A DNA stretch of 64,000 nucleotides from Proteobacteria bacterium 005FR1 (GTDB lineage: Bacteria > Pseudomonadota > Gammaproteobacteria > Pseudomonadales > Cellvibrionaceae), in assembly GCA_026192395.1 (NCBI GenBank), contig WACF01000001.1, forward strand, positions 186,001 through 250,000, read 5' to 3'. Positions 35,372 through 44,222 of the stretch are shown piece after piece (within the stretch, counting starts at the first letter, position 1; every line of letters starts with the position of its first letter). Both the position numbers and the translations under genes were made by a program. The notes under the pieces were generated by a model, which was not told the origin of the DNA, did not search any database, and saw nothing but the letters and a program-made list of their open reading frames with translations.

Positions 35372-35427
35372 GACTGGTGACTGGTGACTGGTGACTGGTG
35401 ACTGGTGACTGGCGATTAGCGACTGGC
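35372..35427 (+). repeat. Heptamer array (eight units) upstream of nadK
   Basis: Five GACTGGT units (35372-35406), then GACTGGC, GATTAGC and GACTGGC, all in exact 7-bp register. It ends 15 bp before the TATAAT box of nadK, thus overlapping the expected -35 position. This is the longest and most regular copy of the family in the window. Confidence 0.95.
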
Positions 35428-35442
35428 GGCGGTTATGGCTGC

Positions 35443-35448
35443 TATAAT
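35443..35448 (+). promoter_or_regulatory. -10 box of the nadK promoter
   Basis: Perfect TATAAT 37 bp before the nadK ATG, with start expected near 35455. No good -35 is seen; the position where it should lie is within the last heptamer unit. Confidence 0.55.
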
Positions 35449-35484
35449 GCCGCCCCTTTGGCAACCGGCAGTGGGGCCGCTTCG

Positions 35485-36369
35485 ATGGCGCAGTTCAACT
35501 CCATAGGCATCATCGGCCGTCTGGACAGCAACAAGGCCGTATACAGTCTTCAGCGGCTTATCGGCTACCTGGAATCCCGCCAGATCAGTCTCTATATCGA
35601 AGAGGGCACCGCCAGCGTCTTGCCCGACAGCAGCCATACGGTGGTGCGCAAGGACGCCCTGGGTAAGAACTGCGATCTGGTGATTGTGGTGGGGGGCGAC
35701 GGCAGCATGCTCTGGGCGGCCGCGGCACTGGCGCGCTACAACGTTCCGCTGTTGGGCGTGAACCAGGGGCGGCTGGGCTTTCTCACCGACATCACTCCCG
35801 AGGAAATCGAGCATCTGGTTGGCGAGGTGCTCGGTGGCAAATACCTGATGGAAACCCGCTTCATGCTAGGCATGGCGGTGATCCGCAAGGGCAAAACCAT
35901 CGGCAGCGGCGAAGCGCTGAACGACGTGGTCATGCACCCGGGGCAATTCATCCGGATGATCGAATTTGAGCTGTACATCGACGACCAGTTCGTCTATTCC
36001 CAGCGCTCCGACGGCCTGATCGTTTCCACACCCACCGGCTCCACGGCATACGCCCTCAGCGCGGGCGGTCCCCTGGTACATCCGCGAATGGACGCTATTG
36101 TGCTGGTGCCGATGAATCCTCACACCCTGAGTAGCCGCTCGATCGTCGTGGACGGCAGCAGCGAGATCAAATTGTTGATCGGCGAGCGCAACACCGCCTT
36201 CCCCCATATCACCTGCGATGGTCACCATCACGTGGTCACTGAACCCGGCGATGAGATCCATGTCCATAAGCATCCCTGGAAGCTCAATTTGATCCACCCG
36301 CTGAACCACAACTTCTACGAAACCTGCCGCTCCAAGCTGGGCTGGCAAAGCCACATCACCAATCAATGA
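35485..36369 (+). CDS. nadK: NAD kinase
   Basis: 294 residues from ATG 35485 (E. coli NadK has 292). It phosphorylates NAD to NADP. The nucleotide-binding GGDGSMLWAA motif and the diagnostic NE-like GEALNDVVMH, SDGLIVSTPTGSTAYALSAGGPL and the C-terminal AHP-like PMNPHTLSSRSIVV blocks are all present. The open frame reaches back to 35398 through the heptamer array; those residues are an artefact. The stop overlaps the next ATG by 4 nt (ATGA, 36366-36369). Confidence 0.97.
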   Translation: MAQFNSIGIIGRLDSNKAVYSLQRLIGYLESRQISLYIEEGTASVLPDSSHTVVRKDALGKNCDLVIVVGGDGSMLWAAAALARYNVPLLGVNQGRLGFLTDITPEEIEHLVGEVLGGKYLMETRFMLGMAVIRKGKTIGSGEALNDVVMHPGQFIRMIEFELYIDDQFVYSQRSDGLIVSTPTGSTAYALSAGGPLVHPRMDAIVLVPMNPHTLSSRSIVVDGSSEIKLLIGERNTAFPHITCDGHHHVVTEPGDEIHVHKHPWKLNLIHPLNHNFYETCRSKLGWQSHITNQ

Positions 36370-37268
36370 CAGAATTTCGCGATCCCTACGGACAGCAGTG
36401 GCAGGAGGTGGAACGCCTTCCGCAGAACGTGGATCTCTCGCCCGTCGCCCGTGCGCTGAGTCAGTACCGCGTACCGCATCGAATCACGGAAGAGGCGGGC
36501 AGTCAGGTGGTCTGGGTGGCGCGGGAGCAGGACCGCGAACAGGTCGCCAAATTCATCGACGACTGGCGCCGTGGCGACATCGAGATCGTGCAACAGCCCG
36601 CCAGTGCCAGAGCGGATGAGGAGCCGCACTACGGCAACCAGCTCCGCCTCATGCTGCGCATGTTGCCAGTCACCTGTGGGCTGCTGTTGCTCAGCCTGCT
36701 GGGCTACCTGGTGGTGATTACCGACAATCAGCTGATGATTGGCCACTGGTTTACCATCGTGGATATCTCCCAGTACCGCTTTGCCGACCTGAATGACCTG
36801 GATCTGACGGAATTCTGGCGTCTGTGGACTCCCATGTTCCTCCACTTCGATCTCATCCATATCGCCTTCAACGCCCTGTTCGTGTGGGTATTCGGCGCGC
36901 GAATGGAACGGGTGATGGGCAGCGGCCATTTTCTGCTGTTTGTGGCGGCTACGGGGCTGATCGCCAACCTGGGGCAGCTGGGCTGGGAAAGCAATCCGCG
37001 CTTTGGTGGCATGTCGGGCGTCAACTATGGGTTTATCGGCTACATCTGGCTGCGCCAGCTACTGGCGCCGCATCCGATGCTGGCCTTCCCCAAGGGGCTG
37101 ATTCCGCTGATGTTGTTGATGCTGATCCTGGGGACCTTCGGATTTTTCAACTTCTTCATGGAAGGCCGGGTGGCCAATGCCGCGCATATCACCGGACTGC
37201 TGGTGGGGATGACCTGGGGCCTGGTCGCCGGCTTATCCCACAGTCGGGGCGGCGTTGCCCGGCCGTGA
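36366..37268 (+). CDS. glpG: Rhomboid intramembrane serine protease (GlpG type)
   Basis: 300 residues: a soluble N-terminal domain (~1-90) as in GlpG, then six TM helices. The catalytic Ser is in GGMSGVNYGFIGY (GxSG) and the His in NAAHITGLLVGMTWGL; the L1 loop FTPMFLHFDLIHIAFNALFVWVFG-type HxxxHxxxN pattern is visible as LHFDLIHIAFN. It cleaves TM segments in the inner membrane; targets are unknown. Overlaps nadK by 4 nt, so translation is coupled, an arrangement whose functional logic is unclear. The symbol follows the E. coli protein of the same architecture. Confidence 0.93.
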   Translation: MTEFRDPYGQQWQEVERLPQNVDLSPVARALSQYRVPHRITEEAGSQVVWVAREQDREQVAKFIDDWRRGDIEIVQQPASARADEEPHYGNQLRLMLRMLPVTCGLLLLSLLGYLVVITDNQLMIGHWFTIVDISQYRFADLNDLDLTEFWRLWTPMFLHFDLIHIAFNALFVWVFGARMERVMGSGHFLLFVAATGLIANLGQLGWESNPRFGGMSGVNYGFIGYIWLRQLLAPHPMLAFPKGLIPLMLLMLILGTFGFFNFFMEGRVANAAHITGLLVGMTWGLVAGLSHSRGGVARP

Positions 37269-37306
37269 AGCATTCGAGCAACTGATTTGAGACCTGAGAG
37301 CAAACC

Positions 37307-37567
37307 GTGAATTTTGAGCAACTAATCGCCAGCATCGATGCCGATACCTACCAGCGCCTGAAAACCGCTGTCGAGCTCGGCAAATGGCCCAATGGCCAGT
37401 CCCTTACCCGCGAGCAGAAGGAGCTGAGCCTGCAAGCGGTTATCGCCTTCGAGACCCGGAATCTGCCTCCCGAGCAGCGCACCGGCTACATCGAGCGAAA
37501 CAAGCCCACCGCCTGTGGTCACAGCGACGACGAAGTGGAAGAAGAAGTGCCGCTCCGCTGGGAGTAG
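37307..37567 (+). CDS. DUF1315 protein (YeaC-like)
   Basis: 86 residues, matching the YeaC family: FEQLIASIDADTYQRLKTAVELGKWPNG-type opening (short form IDADTYQRLKTAVELG), LSLQAVIAFE and a GYIERNKPTACGH ending with acidic tail. Function unknown. Lies between the rhomboid gene (38 bp) and pepN (24 bp) in the same direction. Confidence 0.88.
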   Translation: MNFEQLIASIDADTYQRLKTAVELGKWPNGQSLTREQKELSLQAVIAFETRNLPPEQRTGYIERNKPTACGHSDDEVEEEVPLRWE

Positions 37568-37591
37568 CGACAATCAACCTGAGGTGATTCG

Positions 37592-40249
37592 ATGAAAGAA
37601 GCCACGCCAAAAGCGATCCGCCTGCAGGACTATTGCGTTCCGGATTATCTGATCGATAAGACCGACCTGCGCATCGACCTGCGGGAAGACTTCACTACCG
37701 TTACCGCCACGCTGGCCATGCGCCGCAATCCCGAGTCCACCAGCGCGTCCGCTGAGCTGGTGCTCGAGGGTGCCGATCTCGATCTTCAGCAGATCGCTAT
37801 CGACGACCGGCCACTGGCCAAGAACGATTACGAGGTTGGCGAAGAGTCCCTGCGGATCCGCCAAGTGCCCGAGTCTTTTCACCTGACCACCGTCTGTCGG
37901 ATCAAGCCGCAGGAAAACACCACTCTGGAAGGCCTCTACAAGTCCCGCAACATGTATTGCACGCAGTGCGAGGCGGAGGGTTTCCGGCACATTACCTACT
38001 ATCTTGATCGCCCGGACGTGATGAGTGAGTTCACCACCACGCTGATCGCGGACAAGCAGCGTTATCCGATCCTGCTGTCCAACGGCAATCCGGTGGACCG
38101 TGGTGATGTGGAAGAGGGCAGGCATTTCGTGACCTGGCACGACCCCTTCAAGAAACCGGCCTATCTATTCGCCGCGGTCGCAGGCGATCTGGCGGTGGTG
38201 GAAGACAGCTTCCGCACCTGCAGCGGTCGCGATGTGCAGATCAAGATCTACGTGGAGCCAAAGGATCTCGACAAGTGCGACCACGCCCTGAACTCTCTGA
38301 AAAGGTCCATGAAGTGGGACGAAGAGGTTTACGGTCGCGAATACGATCTGGATATCTTCATGATCGTTGCCGTGGACGACTTCAACATGGGGGCCATGGA
38401 GAACAAAGGCCTCAACATCTTCAACACCTCCTGCGTGCTCGCCAAGCCCGAGATCACCACCGATGCCGCCTTTCAGCGGGTCGAAGGCGTCGTGGCTCAC
38501 GAGTATTTCCATAACTGGTCCGGCAACCGGGTCACCTGTCGGGACTGGTTTCAGTTGAGCCTGAAAGAAGGCTTTACGGTGTTTCGGGACGCCCAGTTTT
38601 CCGCCGACATGGGCTCGCCCACCGTCAAGCGTGTTGAAGACGTCAGCCTGTTGCGGACCATGCAGTTCGCTGAAGATGCCGGCCCCATGGCGCATCCTGT
38701 CCAGCCCAGCTCCTACATCGAAATCTCCAACTTCTACACGCTGACAATCTACGAGAAGGGCGCCGAAGTCGTTCGCATGATCTACAACCTGCTCGGGCCG
38801 ACGCAGTTCCGCGAGGGCAGCGACCTGTACTTCGAGCGCCATGACGGCTGTGCGGTGACAATCAATGAATTCGTCAAGGCGATGGAAGATGTATCCGGGC
38901 GCGACCTCGGTCAGTTCAAACGCTGGTACACCCAGGCGGGCACGCCCCGTCTCTCGGTCACCGATCACTACGATGCGGTTCAGCAAACCTATACGCTGAC
39001 CATTCGCCAGTGTTCGCCCGAGACGCCGGACAAGCAGGAAAAACTGCCGCTGCATATACCCGTCAAGGTGGGGCTGATCGGCAGCGCAGGGGAAATGCCG
39101 CTGTTCATGGAGGGCGAAACCGAAGTGCCGGGCACCGAGCGGGTGCTGGAGTTGCGTGAGCCGGAACAGAGCTTCACCTTCATCAATATTACCGAGAAAC
39201 CGGTTCCGTCTCTGTTGCGCGCTTTCTCTGCCCCTGTGCGCCTGGACTACAACTACTCCCGCGATGACCTGCTGACCCTGATGCGCCACGACGGCGACGG
39301 CTTTTCCCGCTGGGATGCGAGCCAGTCTCTGGGCATCCGCGTGATTGAAGATGTGATGAAAGCCTATCCGGATGCCGAGTCGGCGAAGGTGGACCCGCGC
39401 CTTGCGGAAGCCTATCGCGACTTGCTGGAGAACACCGGGCTCGATGCGGCCATGGTGGCTCTGATGCTCCGCCTGCCGAGCGAAGCCTATCTCAGTGAGA
39501 TCAGCGACTGCGTCAGACCGGATGCCATTCACGCCAGCCGCGACAGAGTCCGTGAACATCTCGCGCGGGAACTGCGCGAGCAGCTCACTGCCGTCTACGA
39601 GCGGCTGAACGTGGACGAAGAGTACGAGCCAAGCGCGGAACAGATCGCCCGTCGCAGTTTGAAGAATGCCGCGCTGGGCTATCTGTCGCTGCTTGAAGGA
39701 GAAGAGGCGCTCGCGCGCTGCGTCCGGCAGTACCAGTCGGCCAACAACATGACGGACCGGCTCGCTGCTCTCGCTGCCGTGATCAACAGCGAACACCCCG
39801 AAGCCAACGCGCGGGCGCGCGAATGCCTTGAAGATTTCTACCGGCAGTTCAAAGACGAACCCCTGGCGATTGACCAGTGGCTCGCGGTGCAGGCCACTTG
39901 CCAGAAGTCAGATGCGCTCGATCGCGTCTACTCGCTGCTCAAGCATCCATGCTTCCACCTTACCAATCCCAACAAGGTGCGCTCGCTGATCGGCGCTTTC
40001 TGCAATCAGAATCTGGTGAACTTCCACCGCGAAGACGGCGCCGGCTACGCCTTCCTGGGGGAGCAGATCCGCCTGCTCAATTCCATCAACCCACAAATGG
40101 CCGCACGCCTGCTGACACCGCTCACGCGCTGGCGCAAGTACGACCCGGCACGGCAGGAGCTGATGAAGGCGGAGCTGGTGCGGATCAGGGATTTGAAGGA
40201 TCTTTCGAAGGATGTCTACGAGGTGGTGAGCAAGAGTCTCGCCGAATAA
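37592..40249 (+). CDS. pepN: Aminopeptidase N (M1 zinc metallopeptidase)
   Basis: 885 residues, close to E. coli PepN (870). It removes N-terminal residues from peptides in the cytoplasm. The M1 motifs are NMGAMENKGL (substrate N-terminus recognition) and H303-E-Y-F-H307 with E326 as third zinc ligand (LSLKEGF). The C-terminal helical domain typical of the bacterial subfamily (PepN DUF3458 and helical cap) follows. It is probably transcribed with the upstream DUF1315 gene. A heptamer inverted repeat and then a bidirectional terminator separate it from convergent mltD. Confidence 0.96.
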   Translation: MKEATPKAIRLQDYCVPDYLIDKTDLRIDLREDFTTVTATLAMRRNPESTSASAELVLEGADLDLQQIAIDDRPLAKNDYEVGEESLRIRQVPESFHLTTVCRIKPQENTTLEGLYKSRNMYCTQCEAEGFRHITYYLDRPDVMSEFTTTLIADKQRYPILLSNGNPVDRGDVEEGRHFVTWHDPFKKPAYLFAAVAGDLAVVEDSFRTCSGRDVQIKIYVEPKDLDKCDHALNSLKRSMKWDEEVYGREYDLDIFMIVAVDDFNMGAMENKGLNIFNTSCVLAKPEITTDAAFQRVEGVVAHEYFHNWSGNRVTCRDWFQLSLKEGFTVFRDAQFSADMGSPTVKRVEDVSLLRTMQFAEDAGPMAHPVQPSSYIEISNFYTLTIYEKGAEVVRMIYNLLGPTQFREGSDLYFERHDGCAVTINEFVKAMEDVSGRDLGQFKRWYTQAGTPRLSVTDHYDAVQQTYTLTIRQCSPETPDKQEKLPLHIPVKVGLIGSAGEMPLFMEGETEVPGTERVLELREPEQSFTFINITEKPVPSLLRAFSAPVRLDYNYSRDDLLTLMRHDGDGFSRWDASQSLGIRVIEDVMKAYPDAESAKVDPRLAEAYRDLLENTGLDAAMVALMLRLPSEAYLSEISDCVRPDAIHASRDRVREHLARELREQLTAVYERLNVDEEYEPSAEQIARRSLKNAALGYLSLLEGEEALARCVRQYQSANNMTDRLAALAAVINSEHPEANARARECLEDFYRQFKDEPLAIDQWLAVQATCQKSDALDRVYSLLKHPCFHLTNPNKVRSLIGAFCNQNLVNFHREDGAGYAFLGEQIRLLNSINPQMAARLLTPLTRWRKYDPARQELMKAELVRIRDLKDLSKDVYEVVSKSLAE

Positions 40250-40258
40250 AAGTCCTCC

Positions 40259-40312
40259 AGTCTCCAGTCTCCAGTTGCCAGTCGCTAATCCCTTCGATGA
40301 TTAGCGACTGGC
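40259..40312. repeat. Heptamer array that folds into a 14-bp hairpin
   Basis: AGTCTCC, AGTCTCC, AGTTGCC and AGTCGCT in tandem from 40259. GCCAGTCGCTAATC at 40277-40290 is repeated exactly in inverse as GATTAGCGACTGGC at 40299-40312 with an 8-nt loop. Located 10 bp past the pepN stop. The GATTAGC-GACTGGC order also occurs upstream of nadK. Confidence 0.9.
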
Positions 40313-40337
40313 AAAGCTGACGTGCAGCGTAATCGCA

Positions 40338-40378
40338 AAAGGGCCGGAACCCGATCACGGATTCCGGCCCTTTCTTTT
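40338..40378. terminator. Bidirectional terminator between pepN and mltD
   Basis: 12-bp inverted repeat AAAGGGCCGGAA (40338-40349) / TTCCGGCCCTTT (40362-40373) with a 12-nt loop. T-rich on the plus side (TTTCTTTTT) and TTTT on the minus side, serving both convergent genes. Confidence 0.88.
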
Positions 40379-40386
40379 TGGCTAGA

Positions 40387-40407
40387 GACTAGCGACTAGC
40401 GACTAGT
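40387..40407. repeat. Heptamer array overlapping the mltD stop codon
   Basis: GACTAGC, GACTAGC, GACTAGT. The third unit contains the mltD stop (40403-40405 on the minus strand), so the array lies immediately after, and partly in, the gene end. Confidence 0.85.
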
Positions 40408-42043
40408 GGGTGTTGGTGATATCAACGATCAGCTTCAGCTGCTGACCGGGATGGATGTAATCCTTCATCTCCAACGAATTCCAGGCTGCGATATCTTGTA
40501 CTGACAGGTTGAACTTGTTGGCAATCAGCGCCAGCGAGTCGCCGTGACGCACACGGTAGGCGAGCTCGCGCACCAGCCGGCCGCCGCGATCAGATGCTGG
40601 GGTGGCCTTGGCAGTTACTGTGGTGGGCTTGCCGGACCAGACAACCAGCTTCTGACCGACCCGCAGTGGATCCTTCGGCGCCATGCCATTCCACTTGGCC
40701 AGCTGATTCACGCTGACGTTGTAGCGTCGGGAGATCCCCCAGAAGCTGTCGCCGCGCTTGACGGTATAACTGACTTTCTCAGCACCTTCGTTGCCGCCGC
40801 GATCTTGCTTTTTCGCCAGACGCTGGTCGGCGCTAAGCGCATAGGCATTCGGATCGCTGGTGGCGGTCGGAATCAGCAGTTGCTCGCCTTGACGGATCAG
40901 GGTTCCGCGAATCTGGTTAACATCCTGCAGGGTGTCGATGGTGGTATTGAAGCGTCGCGCGATCGCCGCCAATGAGTCGCCCCGTCGTACGGTGTAGGTT
41001 TCCCAGGCGAGGCGCTGCTCGAGCGGATAGGCTTTCAGGTTTTCAATGAATGTAGCCGTGTTGTCCACCGGAATCAGCAGACGGTGCGGTCCGCTCGGAT
41101 CGGTGGCCCAGCGATTGAAAGCCGGGTTCAACAGATAAAGATCTTCGATCTCCATTTGCGCCATTTCTGCCGCCTTGGCCAGATCGATCTGCGAATCGAT
41201 GTCCACGACATCATAGAAAGGCCGGTTCGGAATTGGATTCAGCGCGATGTTGTATTTATCGGGCTCGGCTACTAACTGCGAGAGCGCAAGCAGCTGCGGG
41301 ACATAGGCCCGAGTCTCGCGGGGCAGGTCCAGTGACCAGAAATCGGTGGGCTTGCCCGCCTGCTCGTTGCGGCGAATGGCCCGTCGAAGGTTGCCCTGCC
41401 CGGTGTTGTAGGCCGCCAGTGCCAGCAGCCAGTCACCATCGAAGTAGCCGTGCAGTGTGCTCAGATAGTCGAGCGCTGCATCGGTGGAGGCTTCGATGTC
41501 CCGGCGTCCGTCGTACCACCAGTTTTGTTTCAGGCCATAGTGCTCGCCGGTACTCGGAATGAACTGCCACATGCCGGATGCGCGGCCATGGGAGTAAGCG
41601 AAGGGGTCGAAGGCGCTTTCCACGATGGGCAGTAAAGCCAGTTCCATCGGCAGGCCGCGTTCTTCGATCTTCTCGGCGATCGCGTACATATAGCGCTCGG
41701 CCCGCTCAGACACGCGAGCCATGTAGGTAGGATTGCGCGCGTACCAGTCACGGTGGGTGGCGATACGTGGGTGATTTACGTATTGAAGCCTGAAGCCGGC
41801 GCGCAATCGGTTCCACACATTCTGGAAATCCGGTTGCGGATAGGCCGCATAGACTTCGGGTTCGATGAAGCAGTTGGGGTCGTAGGACGGATCCATCAGC
41901 ACATCCAGATCATCATCCCGGTAATCGGGCAGTGGATGCGCATCGACCAAGGGCACTGGGTCGCTTTGGGTCAAACTAGTCAGTTGACTGCAGCCATAAA
42001 GTGGCAGCGTGACGATGAAAGCTATTACCGCGTTTTTCAGCAT
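40403..42043 (-). CDS. mltD: Membrane-bound lytic murein transglycosylase D with LysM repeats
   Basis: 546 residues. Lipoprotein signal with lipobox LPLYGC (Cys18). An SLT/GEWL-like domain (~100-260) with the catalytic Glu in LALLPIVESAFDP, GRASGMWQFIPSTG and YDGRRDIEASTDAALDYL; then three LysM modules (~345-395, ~425-470, ~490-540), each with Y-x-V-R-x-G-D-S. It cleaves peptidoglycan glycan strands to give anhydro-muropeptides from the outer membrane's inner face. Gene order mltD-gloB on the same strand is typical of gammaproteobacteria, although here 418 bp separate them. Confidence 0.95.
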   Translation of the reverse strand: MLKNAVIAFIVTLPLYGCSQLTSLTQSDPVPLVDAHPLPDYRDDDLDVLMDPSYDPNCFIEPEVYAAYPQPDFQNVWNRLRAGFRLQYVNHPRIATHRDWYARNPTYMARVSERAERYMYAIAEKIEERGLPMELALLPIVESAFDPFAYSHGRASGMWQFIPSTGEHYGLKQNWWYDGRRDIEASTDAALDYLSTLHGYFDGDWLLALAAYNTGQGNLRRAIRRNEQAGKPTDFWSLDLPRETRAYVPQLLALSQLVAEPDKYNIALNPIPNRPFYDVVDIDSQIDLAKAAEMAQMEIEDLYLLNPAFNRWATDPSGPHRLLIPVDNTATFIENLKAYPLEQRLAWETYTVRRGDSLAAIARRFNTTIDTLQDVNQIRGTLIRQGEQLLIPTATSDPNAYALSADQRLAKKQDRGGNEGAEKVSYTVKRGDSFWGISRRYNVSVNQLAKWNGMAPKDPLRVGQKLVVWSGKPTTVTAKATPASDRGGRLVRELAYRVRHGDSLALIANKFNLSVQDIAAWNSLEMKDYIHPGQQLKLIVDITNTH

Positions 42044-42461
42044 GATTTAGTCGCTTTGTTACAGGTCCAAGTCACGGGTCACGTTGTCACCGGTTTGGCC
42101 AAAACTCCGGGATTTTAGGTTCGCCTTGTATAGACGGTCAACTGAAACTCAGCGGAGCCGTTCCCGAATGTAGCCCGATTGTAGACAGGGTCACTAATCC
42201 GTGTTGAGCGATGGCCAAAAACAAGAAAGTTGTCCTGATCCCCGAAGGGCCGGCGATGTTGGGAGTAGCAGGGTTTGGTGCGGGTGAGTGATGAGAACGC
42301 GTCCCTGGCTCCCCTGGTTCGGAGTTTGTGCTTAAGGTGCTCGAGGCTTCTTCTACTTCTACTACCAGCCTCGACTTTCCCTCCGGGCAAGAGTACAGCA
42401 AAGAACAGACCAGCTTGAGGTTGCTTGAACAGGCGCCCCGGGGCGGGGCGCCCCCACAGGT
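42044..42461. other. 418-bp gap between gloB and mltD, no supported gene
   Basis: Two overlapping minus-strand frames (42115-42390, 42138-42401) stay open for ~90 codons but have no start with ribosome site, no family features and a composition unlike the neighbours (Ser/Pro/Thr-rich or Arg-rich). It may be a non-coding dispersed element. A GC-rich hairpin follows gloB at 42432. Confidence 0.4.
42432..42452 (-). terminator. GC-rich hairpin after gloB
   Basis: GGCGCCCC / GGGGCGCC 8-bp arms around a 5-nt loop, 9 bp past the gloB stop on the minus strand. No U-run follows, so termination strength is uncertain. Confidence 0.45.
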
Positions 42462-43253
42462 TTAGAAATTGTCTTTCCAGCTGCGGACCGCGGCCAGCAC
42501 CTCCTCCCCGGAAGAGAGTGCTTCACCGCTGTGGGCCTGCGCGGCTTTTTTTACGGATTCCAGGTCACAACGCAGAAAGGGATTGGTAGATTTTTCCAAT
42601 CCGATTGTGGAAGGTACAGTGGGCTGTTGACGGTCGCGCTTTGCCTGTTCCCTTGTTATCCGGTCGGCAAGCGCCGAGTTGTCGCCTTCCACCGCCCGGG
42701 CGAAGGCCAGGTTCGCCATCGTGTACTCGTGTGCGCAGTAAACTTCGGTGTCGTCGGGGAGAGCGGCGAGTCTGCTCAGGGATCGATACATCTGGGCCGG
42801 TTTGCCTTCAAACAGGCGTCCGCAGCCGCCGGCGAAGAGCGTATCGCCGCAAAACAGCACGGGCACCGGGGACTGGTCACAAAAATAGGCGAGGTGGTCC
42901 AGCGTGTGCCCGGGAACCGCAATTACCGTGAAGGATGCGCCATTGTCCAGCGTGAGGGTGTCGCCATCGTTCACCGGATCGCTGACCTGGGGCACGCTGC
43001 CGCCGCTGGGGCCGTAAACAGGGACCTGATGACGCGACAGCAGCCGATCGATTCCGCCGATGTGGTCCGGATGGTGGTGGGTGACCAGAATGCCCGCTAG
43101 ACTGAGCCCTCGTTCCGCCAGCGCCTTTTCCACCGGCTCCGCATCGCCCGGGTCGACCACATAGGCACGCTTATCGCCCGTCTGATGAAACAGCCACAGG
43201 TAATTGTCGCGGAAGGCGGGAACCGGGATGACGTTGAGGGTAATCGTGCTCAT
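42462..43253 (-). CDS. gloB: Hydroxyacylglutathione hydrolase (glyoxalase II)
   Basis: 263 residues. It splits S-lactoylglutathione, finishing methylglyoxal detoxification. A metallo-beta-lactamase fold with the metal motif TH59-H-H61-P-D63-H64, later VPGHTLDHLAYF and CGDTLFAGGCGRLFEG, and the C-terminal glutathione-binding helices ending R-x-x-KDNF, all typical of GloB. Divergent from the methyltransferase gene, as in E. coli gloB/yafS. Confidence 0.96.
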   Translation of the reverse strand: MSTITLNVIPVPAFRDNYLWLFHQTGDKRAYVVDPGDAEPVEKALAERGLSLAGILVTHHHPDHIGGIDRLLSRHQVPVYGPSGGSVPQVSDPVNDGDTLTLDNGASFTVIAVPGHTLDHLAYFCDQSPVPVLFCGDTLFAGGCGRLFEGKPAQMYRSLSRLAALPDDTEVYCAHEYTMANLAFARAVEGDNSALADRITREQAKRDRQQPTVPSTIGLEKSTNPFLRCDLESVKKAAQAHSGEALSSGEEVLAAVRSWKDNF

Positions 43254-43290
43254 GGCGCTGTCCTTTTTGATGATTGAATGCGGTGCGCGG

Positions 43291-43320
43291 TTGCAGTCGT
43301 TGCGAATCAGTCATGATAAT
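43291..43320 (+). promoter_or_regulatory. Probable promoter of the methyltransferase-rnhA unit
   Basis: TTGCAG (43291-43296), 18-bp spacer, GATAAT (43315-43320). Start expected near 43327, 29 bp before the TTG start codon. Confidence 0.5.
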
Positions 43321-43355
43321 GGCGTGACTACGCCCTATCCAGTGAGGCAGCTCGT

Positions 43356-44222
43356 TTGATCAAGGAATCCCTGACAAATATCCGCGACGCAGCCCACCAG
43401 CGCTTCGGCGTCAGACCGCTGGCGGAGTCGGTGGAGTCACTGGAGCAGTGGTGGGAGGGACCGGTCGGTCGCGCACTGCTTGCAGAAGAGCAGCCACTGA
43501 TCGACCGCAGTCTGCGCGACATCTACGGTTTTCATCTGATGCAGCTGGCGGTAAGTCGCAAGCTCGACCTCACCACCGCAAGTACCATCAATCACCGCTT
43601 TGCCCTCTCCCCGGTACTGGTCCCGCAGGGTGAACAGAACGGGCTCTATACGGGACAGGCGGATCTGGAGCGGATTCCGCTGGGTTCGGAAACCATTGAC
43701 CTGGCGGTGCTGCATCACGTCCTCGAATTCACCCAGCACCCTCATCAACTGCTGCGGGAAACCGCCCGAGTGCTGATTCCTCGCGGTTATGTGGCGATCG
43801 TCGGTTTCAATCCCTATAGCTGGTTCGGACTGTTCAAGCGATTCGGTCAATTGTTTGCCAGCAGCGCGCAATGGCGGCATCATTCGCTGCGCCTGGGGCG
43901 GGTGATCGACTGGCTGCGATTACTGGATTTCGAGCCGGTCGCGATTAGCCATGGTTTTTACCGCTGGCCCATTGCGCACCCACGGCTGATGGCGCAAACG
44001 CGCTGGATCGAACGAATGGCGCAGCGCACGCAGCTGCCGGTTGGTGGCTTCTATTTTATTCTCGCGCGCAAGGACGTCGTGGGGGTGACGCCCATCAAGC
44101 CGGGCTGGAAAAAATTCAATCCCATCGAGGGGCTCGTGGGTGTTCGGCCCAGCACCCGGGTGGTGGAACCTCTGCACACCAGCGCTCAGTCTCGCGAGCA
44201 AAAAGACAGGTCTTCACATTGA
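43356..44222 (+). CDS. SAM-dependent methyltransferase (YafS-like)
   Basis: 288 residues from TTG 43356. Class I methyltransferase fold (Methyltransf_11 type): the central [22 protein letters not shown] block and the following [16 protein letters not shown] are clear, whereas the first SAM-binding Gly loop is degenerate. YafS-family genes always sit between gloB and rnhA; substrate is unknown. Its stop TGA overlaps the rnhA TTG by 4 nt (44219-44222). Confidence 0.88.
   Translation: MIKESLTNIRDAAHQRFGVRPLAESVESLEQWWEGPVGRALLAEEQPLIDRSLRDIYGFHLMQLAVSRKLDLTTASTINHRFALSPVLVPQGEQNGLYTGQADLERIPLGSETIDLAVLHHVLEFTQHPHQLLRETARVLIPRGYVAIVGFNPYSWFGLFKRFGQLFASSAQWRHHSLRLGRVIDWLRLLDFEPVAISHGFYRWPIAHPRLMAQTRWIERMAQRTQLPVGGFYFILARKDVVGVTPIKPGWKKFNPIEGLVGVRPSTRVVEPLHTSAQSREQKDRSSH

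Noticed and set aside
35372-35427. Heptamer array considered as a CRISPR-like array
   Set aside because: Units are contiguous 7-mers without spacers and no cas gene is present.
38165-39796. 543-codon open frame antisense to pepN
   Set aside because: It lies wholly within a confident metallopeptidase gene; its His/Gly/Val-rich translation is the usual result of the strongly biased codon use of the true frame.
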